Assembly (NCBI RefSeq): GCF_051811025.1
Contig: NZ_JBPWQE010000001.1
Coordinates: forward strand, 1,054,001 to 1,118,000
Origin: Tardiphaga sp051811025
GTDB taxonomy: Bacteria; Pseudomonadota; Alphaproteobacteria; Rhizobiales; Xanthobacteraceae
Reading direction: 5' to 3'
Length of the DNA: 64,000 nucleotides
The notes beneath the pieces are model-generated. The model ran no database searches and had not been told where the DNA came from. It saw only the letters and a list, made by a program, of their open reading frames with translations. Position numbers and translations under genes: made by a program. Position 1 is the stretch's first letter; each line of letters begins with the position of its first letter. This document shows, one piece after another, positions 36,614 to 44,491 of the stretch.

Positions 36614-37561
36614 ATGACACTGAACAATCGACATGTAGCGATCGTCGGCGTTGGCTTGATTGGGCGGGCCTGGGCAACGATCTTCGCCCGCGCAGGCTGG
36701 ACCGTGCGATTGACCGATCCGCATCGCCCGACGCTGGATGCTGCGCCCGGGCTTATTCGCGATGAACTGCACGCGCTCGCCCGCCACAGACTGGCCAACG
36801 ATCCCGACGGGGCTGCCGGACGCATTTCGATTGCTGGGAGCTTGGCCGATGCGGTGAAGGACGTTGCCTTCGTGCAGGAGAACGGCCCTGAAAATGTCGA
36901 TCAGAAGATCGCCATCTTCGCCGAACTCGACCGTCTCGCGCCTCCGGATGCATTGCTCGCGTCATCCACCTCGGCCATCGTCGCCTCTCGCTTCACGGAA
37001 GCGCTTCCGGGGCGCGCGCGCTGCCTCGTCGGCCATCCCGTCAACCCGCCGCATCTGGTGCCGCTGGTCGAACTATGCGGCGCACCCTGGACCTCGCAGC
37101 AGACAGTGGATCGCGCGCGCGAGATCTATCGCGAGATCGGACAGGTACCGGTCACCGTCAACCGCGAGATCAACGGCTTCATTCTCAACCGGCTGCAGGG
37201 CGCGTTGCTGGCTGAAGCGTTCCGCCTGGTCGGCGAAGGTTATGTCTCTGCGGAGGATCTCGACCACACCGTAAAGGACGGCCTTGGCCTGCGATGGTCG
37301 TTTCTCGGCCCGCTGGAAACCATCGAGCTCAATGCGCCCGGCGGCATCCCCGATTACTGTGCGCGCTATACCGGCTTCTACAAGGATCTGGCCGCTGCAT
37401 CGGCAGGACCCGAAGTCTATCAGAGCCCGAATGTCGAGCGGGTGATAGCGGCGTGGCCGCATCAGCCGTCGCCCGACCGGATTGCGGCACTCACGCAGCA
37501 ACGAAACGAACGCCTTGCAGCGCTGGCGGCACACAAGGCCGCGCAGGGCGGCAAATTCTGA
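36614..37561 (+). CDS. 3-hydroxyacyl-CoA dehydrogenase family protein (L-carnitine dehydrogenase-like)
   Basis: NAD-dependent dehydrogenase of 315 residues. It has the N-terminal Rossmann loop GVGLIGRAW, the active-site segment SSTSAI and the conserved GHPVNPPHLVPLVE, where the His is catalytic. Single-domain members of this length include L-carnitine dehydrogenase, lambda-crystallin/L-gulonate dehydrogenase and 3-hydroxybutyryl-CoA dehydrogenase. The BKACE immediately downstream favours a 3-hydroxy acid (such as carnitine) being oxidised to the 3-keto acid that BKACE then cleaves. Start at 36614; the longer frame overlaps the fusion gene. Confidence 0.85.
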   Translation: MTLNNRHVAIVGVGLIGRAWATIFARAGWTVRLTDPHRPTLDAAPGLIRDELHALARHRLANDPDGAAGRISIAGSLADAVKDVAFVQENGPENVDQKIAIFAELDRLAPPDALLASSTSAIVASRFTEALPGRARCLVGHPVNPPHLVPLVELCGAPWTSQQTVDRAREIYREIGQVPVTVNREINGFILNRLQGALLAEAFRLVGEGYVSAEDLDHTVKDGLGLRWSFLGPLETIELNAPGGIPDYCARYTGFYKDLAAASAGPEVYQSPNVERVIAAWPHQPSPDRIAALTQQRNERLAALAAHKAAQGGKF

Positions 37562-37596
37562 CCACACGATCTCTTAACAGCAAGACGGAGACTGAC

Positions 37597-38520
37597 ATGA
37601 GCCGCAAAGTCATCATCACCTGCGCCGTGACGGGCGCTATTCATACGCCCTCGATGTCCAAGGCATTGCCGGTGACGCCGCAGGAAATCGCCGATGCCGC
37701 CGTCGATGCGGCGGAAGCGGGTGCCGCCATCGTACATCTGCATGCACGCAATCCGAAGACCGGGCAACCCGATCAAAGCCCCGAAGCCTTTGCACCATTT
37801 CTGAAGATCATCAAGCAGCGCACCAATGCGGTGATCAATCTGACCACCGGCGGAGCGCCCACCATGACGGTGGATGAACGCGTACGGCCTGCTGCGGTCT
37901 ACAAGCCGGAAGTCGCCTCGCTCAATATGGGTTCAATGAATTTCGGCTTTTTCGGCATGCTGAACCGTTTCAAGAAGTTCGATCATGATTGGGAATTGAA
38001 GCACCTGCAGAACAAGGACATCGTGTTCCGCAACACGTTTCAGGACATTGAGTACGTCCTGAAGACGCTGGCCGAGACGGGCACGCGCTTCGAGTTCGAA
38101 TGCTACGACACGGCGCATCTCTATAATCTCGCCTACTTCCTCGAACAGGGGCTGGTGAAGCCGCCGCTGTTCATCCAGACGGTGTTCGGTCTGCAGGGCG
38201 GCACAGGTGCACATCCCGAAGACGTGCTGCACATGAAGCGCACGGCGGATCGTCTGTTCGGCGACAAGTATGTCTGGTCGGTGCTCGGTGCCGGTCGCAA
38301 TCAACTGCCGATCGCGGCGATGGCTGCGGCCATGGGCGGCAATATCCGCGTCGGTCTGGAAGACTCGCTGTGGGCGGCGCCAGGTCGCATGGCCTCCTCG
38401 AATGCCGAGCAGGTCACCCTCGCGCGTAAGATCGTCGAAGGCCTCGGCCTTGAAATTGCAACCCCGGATGAAGCGCGCGAGATGCTTGATCTGAAGGGTG
38501 GAGACAAGCTGGAGGTTTAA
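37597..38520 (+). CDS. Beta-keto acid cleavage enzyme (BKACE, DUF849), copy 1
   Basis: TIM-barrel zinc enzyme of 307 residues that condenses a beta-keto acid with acetyl-CoA and splits it into acetoacetate and a new CoA ester. The start VIITCAVTGAIHTPSMSK is the family signature, and zinc ligands His47 and His49 are in VHLHARN. It follows the dehydrogenase by 35 bases with a GGAG site. A dehydrocarnitine-like substrate is suggested by the pairing with a carnitine dehydrogenase-like gene; this remains inference. A strong terminator hairpin follows. Confidence 0.88.
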   Translation: MSRKVIITCAVTGAIHTPSMSKALPVTPQEIADAAVDAAEAGAAIVHLHARNPKTGQPDQSPEAFAPFLKIIKQRTNAVINLTTGGAPTMTVDERVRPAAVYKPEVASLNMGSMNFGFFGMLNRFKKFDHDWELKHLQNKDIVFRNTFQDIEYVLKTLAETGTRFEFECYDTAHLYNLAYFLEQGLVKPPLFIQTVFGLQGGTGAHPEDVLHMKRTADRLFGDKYVWSVLGAGRNQLPIAAMAAAMGGNIRVGLEDSLWAAPGRMASSNAEQVTLARKIVEGLGLEIATPDEAREMLDLKGGDKLEV

Positions 38521-38530
38521 GCTATCCTTG

Positions 38531-38566
38531 GAGGAGGCGGGCAGTGCAAGAGATGTCCGCCTCCTC
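38531..38566 (+). terminator. Rho-independent terminator of the LIV/BKACE operon
   Basis: GAGGAGGCGG and CCGCCTCCTC form a perfect 10-base stem 10 bases after the BKACE stop, extended inward by a G-U and two more pairs, with TGCTTT downstream. Confidence 0.7.
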
Positions 38567-38821
38567 TGCTTTAGGGGAACCCCGTTGGCAGATGCCCACT
38601 TCTGACACAAAGTCGACGTTGTGGGTTACCACTCTTGGCGCAAATCGGACATTTGGCGCGCTGGACGTTGCGGGGATCGCATACTTTATCGTTCATGAAT
38701 TTGGCGTTTCTCAACCAAATCTCTCTGTATGATTCTGTTCACCATCTGCTTTAGGGAAGCAGCGAGCCGCATAAGAGATGCTGTGTCATGTTCGAAGATC
38801 AACTTCGACAAGGAGGCGTCA
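38567..38821. other. Intergenic region with a repeat and the leader of a small gene
   Basis: About 255 bases between the BKACE terminator and the 31-codon gene. Apart from the dispersed repeat copy at 38629-38653 and the AGGAGG ribosome binding site at its end, nothing was recognised. Confidence 0.4.
38629..38653 (+). repeat. Dispersed short repeat, copy 3
   Basis: CCACTCTTGGCGCAAATCGG followed by ACATT; 22 of 25 bases match the copy at 2064-2088. It is preceded by a related-looking stretch, CTTCTGACACAAAGTCGACG (38599 on), which may belong to the same element. Confidence 0.5.
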
Positions 38822-38917
38822 ATGGCCCTTATCATTATGCCGTTTTTGGTGACCGCAGCGGCTGTCGGTATGTTTGTCCTGGCGACCGAACGCACCGATA
38901 ACAAACAATGCAGTTAG
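38822..38917 (+). CDS. Small membrane protein, 31 residues
   Basis: A perfect AGGAGG (38811-38816) stands five bases before the ATG. The product has one hydrophobic helix (IIMPFLVTAAAVGMFVLA) and a polar tail ending NKQCS with a terminal-region cysteine. Codon 1 and the Shine-Dalgarno fit make it more convincing than other short frames here. The function is unknown. It converges with the next small gene, the two stop regions overlapping by four bases. Confidence 0.55.
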   Translation: MALIIMPFLVTAAAVGMFVLATERTDNKQCS

Positions 38918-39087
38918 GCGCGCGGCTGGTCAGATTTAGAAATCTCCGGCTGATTGGAGAGCAGCAGAACAGCTTGCGAGATCAACAAGGCTACATCGCT
39001 TAGATCCAGGCGTTGGGCCCGGCCTCGCATGATGTGCAGATCGTTTTTCAACAGAATAAGTTGAGCGCGGCGAGAAACATCAGACAT
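38914..39087 (-). CDS. Hypothetical 57-residue protein
   Basis: Begins MSDVSRRAQLILLKNDLHIM and is rich in Leu and charged residues, probably helical; no family recognised. AGGGAA stands in front of the ATG but lies inside a 7-base hairpin (39092-39111). The frame is open upstream to 39126. Support rests on the ribosome binding site and a reasonable amino-acid composition only. Confidence 0.4.
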   Translation of the reverse strand: MSDVSRRAQLILLKNDLHIMRGRAQRLDLSDVALLISQAVLLLSNQPEISKSDQPRA

Positions 39088-39091
39088 CTTA

Positions 39092-39111
39092 GGTTCCCTA
39101 GCGTGGGAACC
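39092..39111 (-). promoter_or_regulatory. Hairpin overlapping the ribosome binding site of the 57-residue ORF
   Basis: On the minus strand GGTTCCC-ACGCTA-GGGAACC forms a perfect 7-base stem with a 6-base loop. The right arm contains the AGGGAA that would serve as ribosome binding site for the ATG at 39087. Such an arrangement can hide the site until the hairpin melts. The region 39112-39378 to its right holds nothing else I recognise. Confidence 0.35.
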
Positions 39112-39378
39112 GCCCAGCTTCATCATATGGAATGTAGAGTTCGGCCGAGTTACTGCAGATCAATGGTCTATGCATCCCATATGACGTCAGATCTGTCATG
39201 CAACTCGCTCCGGTCTGATCACTCGCTTGTTATCGCTTGGGCGTAGCCGCTTCTGGATTCGGCCGAATCGATAAGGAAGCTCGGGGGCGTTTGCCGATAT
39301 GCGAGTCCGCTCTTGGTTCAAGCGAAGGGGCGCAAACCAGAATCACGTTGGCTCAATTGATCAGATCCAGCGCCTGGT

Positions 39379-40398
39379 CTATCGGGAGATCCTTGGTGGC
39401 TGTGTCGAGCGGCGCACGACGAGCAGTGGTGCTGTGACGACATAAGGCGCATCGCCACGGACGCCTTCGATCAGGTCGAGCAGGAGTTGGCCGGTCTGTT
39501 CACCCATCTCGCGGTGGCTGATGCGGATCGTGGATAGCGGCGGATCCACCAGATCCACCAGCGGCATGTCGTTGTGACCGATCACTGACAGATCTTCCGG
39601 ACATCGCCGGCCCGTTTCGCGCAACGCTTCATAGATGCCGAGCGCGAGGAGATCGTTGGCTGCGACGATGGCGGTGGCCTCAGGCTGTCGTGCGAGCAGT
39701 CTGAGTGCGGCAGCGTGTCCTGCCTCGCGCGTGAATGCTTCAGCTTCTTCGATATCACTGTCAGCCGGCGCGAAACCCGCTTCGTGCATTGCCTCTACGA
39801 AACCGCGGCGGCGAAGCGAGCCGGTTGATAGCATTTGCGGGCCGGCGAGGTGGAGGATGTGGCGATGCCCAAGCTCGAGAAGATGCGCAACCGCGAGCCG
39901 CATGCCGGCCACATCGTCCGAGACCACCGAAGGCACGCGCGCCTCAGCTTCCGCGCGATTGACAAGCACGACAGGGACTTTCCAACTCAGACAACGTTCG
40001 ATCGAGTTATCCTTGAGCGCGACATTCGCCAGGACGAGGCCGTCCACGCGGCGCGCGACGAGCCGTTGAACGATGTCGTCGGTGCCCGTCCGTTGCGGTT
40101 GCGGGTCGGCGACGATCAGCGCGTAGCCGCGCGCCGATAGCACGTCCTCGAGGCCGCCGATGATCGGTGAGAAGACGGGGTTCGCGATGTCTGGGACAAT
40201 GATGCCGACCATGTTCGAACGGCCACTGCGCAGACTCGCGGCCACGGTGTCCGGGCGGTAACCCAGCCGCTCCGCTGCTTCCAGAATCCGGCGAACGACC
40301 GGCTCGCCGATCCGTCCGCGGCGGGCGGGGTCGAGCGCACGCGACACCGTGGAGGGGTGCACCCCCACTTCGCGCGCCACGTCTTTGATTGTCGTCAT
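39379..40398 (-). CDS. LacI-family transcriptional regulator
   Basis: Repressor of 339 residues. The N-terminal LacI helix-turn-helix and hinge (TIKDVAREVGVHPSTVSRAL, then GYRPDTVAASLRSGRS) is followed by a periplasmic-binding-protein-like effector domain (VGIIVPDIANPVFSPIIGGL on). The start at 40398 places the helix-turn-helix at residue 3, as usual; an upstream TTG/ATG-type start at 40443 would add 15 residues that overlap the operator. It diverges from the intradiol dioxygenase operon and faces two perfect LacI-type operators. Confidence 0.88.
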   Translation of the reverse strand: MTTIKDVAREVGVHPSTVSRALDPARRGRIGEPVVRRILEAAERLGYRPDTVAASLRSGRSNMVGIIVPDIANPVFSPIIGGLEDVLSARGYALIVADPQPQRTGTDDIVQRLVARRVDGLVLANVALKDNSIERCLSWKVPVVLVNRAEAEARVPSVVSDDVAGMRLAVAHLLELGHRHILHLAGPQMLSTGSLRRRGFVEAMHEAGFAPADSDIEEAEAFTREAGHAAALRLLARQPEATAIVAANDLLALGIYEALRETGRRCPEDLSVIGHNDMPLVDLVDPPLSTIRISHREMGEQTGQLLLDLIEGVRGDAPYVVTAPLLVVRRSTQPPRISR

Positions 40399-40430
40399 CC
40401 CTGCCACGATCTCCAAACTATCTGCTGCGG

Positions 40431-40472
40431 TTGACTTGCGCAATCGATTGCATTAAATGTGCAATCGATTGC
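40431..40472 (+). promoter_or_regulatory. Promoter with two LacI-type operators for the dioxygenase operon
   Basis: A -35 box TTGACT (40431-40436) and a -10-like TAAATG (40454-40459) are 17 bases apart. Two copies of the perfect palindrome GCAATCGATTGC lie at 40440-40451, between the boxes, and at 40461-40472, over the likely start of transcription. Their centres are 21 bases apart, two helical turns. LacI-family operators have this form, with a central CG. Binding by the divergent LacI protein would block this promoter until an inducer arrives. Confidence 0.75.
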
Positions 40473-40515
40473 GCATCTAGGATACCCAAAAAGTCGCAAT
40501 GTGAGGGAGTGGTCG

Positions 40516-41406
40516 ATGATCATTACGCGTCAGGAGGACGTGACCGACGTTGTGCTTGCCGCGATGAGCGGTGCGCCAAACGAGCGGTTGCGCACGGTCA
40601 TGACCGCTTTCGTTCGCCATCTGCACGAGTTTGCCCGCGAGGTCCGGCTGACCGAAGCGGAATTCGAGTTTGCCATCGATTTCCTGAACCGCATCGGCCA
40701 GGCGACCAACGACAGCCATAACGAGGGCGTTTTGTTCAGCGACGCGGTCGGGCTCTCGACGTTGGTCTGCCTGTTGAACAACGGCCAGGACGGCGCGAGC
40801 GAGACCGCTGCAGCGTTGCTCGGGCCATTCTGGCGGGCGAACGCTCCGCGCGTGGAGAATGGTGCCTCGATCTTGCGTTCGCCGACGCCCGGTGCACCGC
40901 TGTTCGTCGATTGCCGTATCACCGACGCGCTGGGAGCGCCGCTCTCGGGTGTCAGCGTTGATGTCTGGCAGGCCTCGCCATCCGGAATGTACGAAAACCA
41001 GGACGCCGGTCAGGCCGACATGAATTTGCGCGGCGTGTTTGAGACCGATGCGAACGGCCGCTTCGCTTTCCGCTCGGTCAAGCCTGCAGGCTATCCGGTG
41101 CCGACTCATGGTCCGACCGGAGAGATGCTGGCCGCGCAGCGTCGGCATCCGTTCCGGCCGGCGCATCTGCATGTGCTTGCCTTCAAGTCAGGCTTCAAGA
41201 CGCTGATCACGCAGATCTTTGTCGATGACGACGAGCATCTGGAGAGCGATGTCGTATTCGGCGTGACGCGCGCGCTGATTGGCGATTTCCGCAAGGGCGA
41301 AGGCGCGCCGCCAGCGCCAGATGTCGCTGGCGAATGGTTCAGCCTCAACTACACATTCGTCATGGAGCCCGGCGAGGCCGTGCTCCCGCATCCTCCCATC
41401 AAGTGA
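40516..41406 (+). CDS. Intradiol ring-cleavage dioxygenase (hydroxyquinol/catechol 1,2-dioxygenase type)
   Basis: Non-haem Fe(III) dioxygenase of 296 residues with an N-terminal helical dimerisation domain and a C-terminal beta-sandwich. All four iron ligands are present at family spacing: Tyr159, Tyr193, His217 and His219 (RPAHLH). The length and N-terminal domain resemble hydroxyquinol 1,2-dioxygenase, which turns benzene-1,2,4-triol into maleylacetate; catechol specificity cannot be excluded. The ATG at 40516 follows GAGGGAG. It is the first gene of a LacI-controlled operon with an SDR, BKACE, MDR enzyme, cupin and Bug protein. Confidence 0.87.
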   Translation: MIITRQEDVTDVVLAAMSGAPNERLRTVMTAFVRHLHEFAREVRLTEAEFEFAIDFLNRIGQATNDSHNEGVLFSDAVGLSTLVCLLNNGQDGASETAAALLGPFWRANAPRVENGASILRSPTPGAPLFVDCRITDALGAPLSGVSVDVWQASPSGMYENQDAGQADMNLRGVFETDANGRFAFRSVKPAGYPVPTHGPTGEMLAAQRRHPFRPAHLHVLAFKSGFKTLITQIFVDDDEHLESDVVFGVTRALIGDFRKGEGAPPAPDVAGEWFSLNYTFVMEPGEAVLPHPPIK

Positions 41407-41413
41407 GCTGTCG

Positions 41414-42160
41414 ATGTCGGATATTCTCGCGAACAAGGTAGCCGTGGTGATCGGCGGTTCGGGCGGCATCGGCGCCGCGGCCGCGCAAGCCTTGGCCGCC
41501 GAAGGCGCCCGTGTCGTCGTGACCTGGCGCTCCGGCGAAGCAGCCGCCAACGCGTTGCTGGCCGGCCTTCCGGGCGAGGGCCATCTCGCCAGACGCGCGG
41601 TAATTGAAGATAGCGCAACGCTGACGGCGCTTGCCGGCGAGGTGGAGCGAGCGTTCGGTCGCTGCGATATTCTTGTCAATACCGCGGGCTACACCAAGCC
41701 CATTCCGATCGGCGATCTCGACGCGCTGACCGACGACTTCATCGACGACATGTTCAAGGTGAACTGGCGCGGCCAGTTCGCGGCTATCCGCGCTTTCGCA
41801 CCGCTGCTCAAGGCGAGCGGCGACGGGCTCATCGTCAACGTCTCCTCGATTGCGGGGCTGAACGGTATCGGCTCCAATCTGGCTTACGCGGCGATCAAGG
41901 CCGGCATCGACACCATGACCAAGTCGCTCGCGCGGTCATTGGCGCCGGCAGTGCGGGTGATGGCGGTGTCGCCGGGCGTGGTGGCTACTGACTTTGTGCC
42001 GGGCCGCGATGCGGCCGCGCTCGAAAAGGTCGCAGGGACGATCCCGCTCAAGCGTGTTGCGACGGCCGAGGATGTCGGCCGCGCAATCGCGGCCTGCGCC
42101 ACCCACCTGACCTATTCCACCGGCTCGCTGATCGTCGTCGACGGCGGCCGAGCATTGTAA
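41414..42160 (+). CDS. Short-chain dehydrogenase/reductase
   Basis: Classical SDR of 248 residues. It has GGSGGIG (14-20) as cofactor loop, NTAG at 89-92 (a variant of NNAG), and catalytic Ser144/145, Tyr158 and Lys162. It starts seven bases after the dioxygenase stop; the longer upstream frame is a shadow of that gene. Within this operon it could reduce maleylacetate or a keto intermediate, or dehydrogenate the ring precursor. Confidence 0.87.
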   Translation: MSDILANKVAVVIGGSGGIGAAAAQALAAEGARVVVTWRSGEAAANALLAGLPGEGHLARRAVIEDSATLTALAGEVERAFGRCDILVNTAGYTKPIPIGDLDALTDDFIDDMFKVNWRGQFAAIRAFAPLLKASGDGLIVNVSSIAGLNGIGSNLAYAAIKAGIDTMTKSLARSLAPAVRVMAVSPGVVATDFVPGRDAAALEKVAGTIPLKRVATAEDVGRAIAACATHLTYSTGSLIVVDGGRAL

Positions 42161-42170
42161 GGAGAGATTG

Positions 42171-43064
42171 ATGCGCCCGATGCTCGACAAGATCGTCATC
42201 ACTTGCGCCGTCACCGGCAACCTGACGCGGCCGGACCAGACCCCGCATCTGCCAATCACGCCGGAAGAAATCGCCGACGCCTGCCTCGGTGCCGCAGAAG
42301 CCGGTGCGGCGGTTGCACATATCCATGTGCGCGAGCCCGGCACCGGCGCGCCGTCGATGAAGCTCGAATATTATCAGGACGTCGTCGGACGCATTCGCGC
42401 GCGCAATCGCAATCTGATCCTGAACATCACCACTGGTCCCGGTGGTCGCTTCGTGCCTTCGCAGGACGATCCCAAGGTCGCCGCCGCCGGCACCACGCTG
42501 ATGAACCCGGAAGAACGCGTTGCCCATATCACGGCGCTGAAGCCTGACATCTGCACGCTCGATCTCAACACCATGAATTCTGGCGGGCAGGTGGTGATCA
42601 ACACGCCTGGCAATGTGCGCCGCATGGCGAAGGTCATCCGCGAGGCGGGCGTGAAACCCGAGATCGAACTGTTCGATTCCGGCGATATCGCGCTACTGCA
42701 CGATCTCCTCGCCGACGGTACGCTCAGCGGCCCGGCGCTCACCTCCTTCGTGATGGGCGTGAAATACGGATTCCAGCCGTCGCCGGAAACGGTGCTGTAT
42801 GCGCGCGGTCTGCTGCCGCGGGATGCGCATTTCACGGCCATCGGCATCGGCCGCTCCACATTTCCCATGGTGGCGCAATCGGTGCTCGCCGGCGGTCATG
42901 CCCGCACCGGTTTGGAAGATGCGGTGATGCTCGGCCGCGGCGTATTGGCGCCGTCGAACGCTGCGATGGTGGACAAGGCACGCCGTATTATCGAAGAACT
43001 CGGCGCGCAGATCGCGACGCCTGCCGAGGCACGCGCACTGTTCGATTTACCGGGCGCCGCATAA
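42171..43064 (+). CDS. Beta-keto acid cleavage enzyme (BKACE, DUF849), copy 2
   Basis: Zinc-dependent TIM-barrel enzyme of 297 residues. The start KIVITCAVTGNLTRPDQT and the ligand pair His50/His52 (AHIHVRE) identify the family. AAGGAGA stands five bases before the ATG at 42171. The first BKACE (37597) has a different substrate-loop sequence, so the two probably act on different beta-keto acids. In an operon opened by an intradiol dioxygenase, 3-oxoadipate is an attractive substrate: cleavage with acetyl-CoA would give succinyl-CoA and acetoacetate directly. Confidence 0.88.
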   Translation: MRPMLDKIVITCAVTGNLTRPDQTPHLPITPEEIADACLGAAEAGAAVAHIHVREPGTGAPSMKLEYYQDVVGRIRARNRNLILNITTGPGGRFVPSQDDPKVAAAGTTLMNPEERVAHITALKPDICTLDLNTMNSGGQVVINTPGNVRRMAKVIREAGVKPEIELFDSGDIALLHDLLADGTLSGPALTSFVMGVKYGFQPSPETVLYARGLLPRDAHFTAIGIGRSTFPMVAQSVLAGGHARTGLEDAVMLGRGVLAPSNAAMVDKARRIIEELGAQIATPAEARALFDLPGAA

Positions 43065-43084
43065 CACAGCATTTGAGGACTGAA

Positions 43085-44104
43085 ATGACCGCAGTCGCCA
43101 AGACTTCCTCCAGCGTCACCGCAACATGCCTGCGGGTCGCCGCCAAGGCTGATCGCATCGAGAATGTGGCACTCGGCATCGAGCAACGTACACTCGCCTG
43201 CGTCAGGCCGGGCGATGCGCTGGTCGAGATAAGGGCTGCTGCGATCAATCCGTCAGACGCCAAGGCGACGCTCGGTCTGATGCCGCATGCCGTATTTCCG
43301 CGTACGCCTGGTCGTGACTTCGCCGGCGTCGTGATCGACGGACCGGCCAACCTGATCGGCAAGGACGTGTTCGGCTCGTCCGGCCAACTCGGGATCGGCC
43401 GCGACGGCACCCATGCCACGCATCTGGTGGTCGAGGCGTCTGCGCTGGTCGAGAAGCCGCCAAACATCAGCCTCGCGGAGGCGGCCGGCATTGGGGTGCC
43501 CTTCGTCACCGCGCAGGAAGGTTTTCGCCGCAGCGGCATGCCGAAACCCGGCGAGACCGTGTTGATCCTTGGTCTGAACGGCAAGGTCGGTCAGGCGGCG
43601 ACGCAGATCGCATCATGGCAGGGCGCCCGCGTGATCGGCGTCGTCCGCAAGGACGAGCCATATGCTGGCCATGCCCATGGCGAGGTGACGGTCATCGATT
43701 CCAGCCGCAATGACGTCGCCGCGACGGTGCGCGAACTCACCGCCGGCAAGGGCGCGGATATTGTCTACAACACAGTCGGCGAACCGTATTACGACGCCGG
43801 CACGAAATCGCTCGCGCATCTCGGCCGCCAGATCTTCATTGCCTCCACCAAGGCCACGGTGCCGTTCGACATCTTCGCCTTCTATCGCGGCAAGCACACT
43901 TTCTTCGGTGTCGACTCGCTGTCGCTGTCATCGCCGGAAGCCGGCGAGATCCTGCGCGAATTGGTGCCGGGTTTCGCCAGCGGCGCATTGAAGCCGTTTC
44001 CGATCAAGTCGGACGCGATCTACCCGCTGGAGCGCGCTGCAGAGGCCTATGTCGCCGTGCTCGGCTCCTCGCGCGACCGTCTCGTTTTTCAGCCGAACGG
44101 GTGA
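43085..44104 (+). CDS. Zinc-independent MDR/quinone oxidoreductase-like dehydrogenase
   Basis: Medium-chain dehydrogenase/reductase of 339 residues. It has a GroES-like N-terminal half with AAINPSDAKATLG, where quinone reductases carry Asn-Pro-Asp, and a Rossmann C-terminal half with LILGLNGKVGQAATQIA. The structural and catalytic zinc cysteines of alcohol dehydrogenases are not evident. It probably reduces an alkene or quinone with NADPH; reduction of the maleylacetate double bond is possible in this context. GAGGA precedes the ATG at 43085. Confidence 0.82.
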   Translation: MTAVAKTSSSVTATCLRVAAKADRIENVALGIEQRTLACVRPGDALVEIRAAAINPSDAKATLGLMPHAVFPRTPGRDFAGVVIDGPANLIGKDVFGSSGQLGIGRDGTHATHLVVEASALVEKPPNISLAEAAGIGVPFVTAQEGFRRSGMPKPGETVLILGLNGKVGQAATQIASWQGARVIGVVRKDEPYAGHAHGEVTVIDSSRNDVAATVRELTAGKGADIVYNTVGEPYYDAGTKSLAHLGRQIFIASTKATVPFDIFAFYRGKHTFFGVDSLSLSSPEAGEILRELVPGFASGALKPFPIKSDAIYPLERAAEAYVAVLGSSRDRLVFQPNG

Positions 44105-44108
44105 AGCC

Positions 44109-44459
44109 ATGCATGTCGTCCGCCTGAACGATGCCCCGCGCTACGAGGCTCCCGGCCACAATGACATGCGGATGTTCCGCCTGCAGGGCCGCGACGCCGG
44201 GCCAGGCGATGTGATGTGGCTCGGCATGAGCCAGATCCTGCCGGGCGGCGGCATCACGCCCTCGGCCTCGTCGGAGGAGAAGTTCTATGTCGTCCTCGAA
44301 GGCGAGGTGACCTTCGAGACGCCGGATGGCATCACCACTCTGGGCATCTGGGATTCCTGCCGCATTGCGCCCAACGAGACGCGCGCGCTGCGCAACGAGA
44401 CGAAACGACCGGCGGTGGTGTTGCTTGCAATGCCGCTGCCCAACACCGCCAGAGGCTGA
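44109..44459 (+). CDS. Cupin-domain protein
   Basis: Single-domain cupin of 116 residues. The core is in GGGITPSASSEEKFYVVLEG, where the metal-binding histidine of the first cupin motif is replaced by Ser/Ala. The second motif (SCRIAPNETRALRN) also lacks the usual histidine. Metal binding is therefore doubtful and a structural, isomerase or binding role is possible. It starts four bases after the MDR gene stop and is followed by the Bug protein. Confidence 0.75.
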   Translation: MHVVRLNDAPRYEAPGHNDMRMFRLQGRDAGPGDVMWLGMSQILPGGGITPSASSEEKFYVVLEGEVTFETPDGITTLGIWDSCRIAPNETRALRNETKRPAVVLLAMPLPNTARG

Positions 44460-44491
44460 AAGCCCGGCACTTGGTTTTTTTAAGGGAGAGA

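Noticed and set aside
39237..39437. 66-codon frame downstream of the LacI gene
   Set aside because: No ribosome binding site, overlaps the LacI gene end antisense, no recognisable features.
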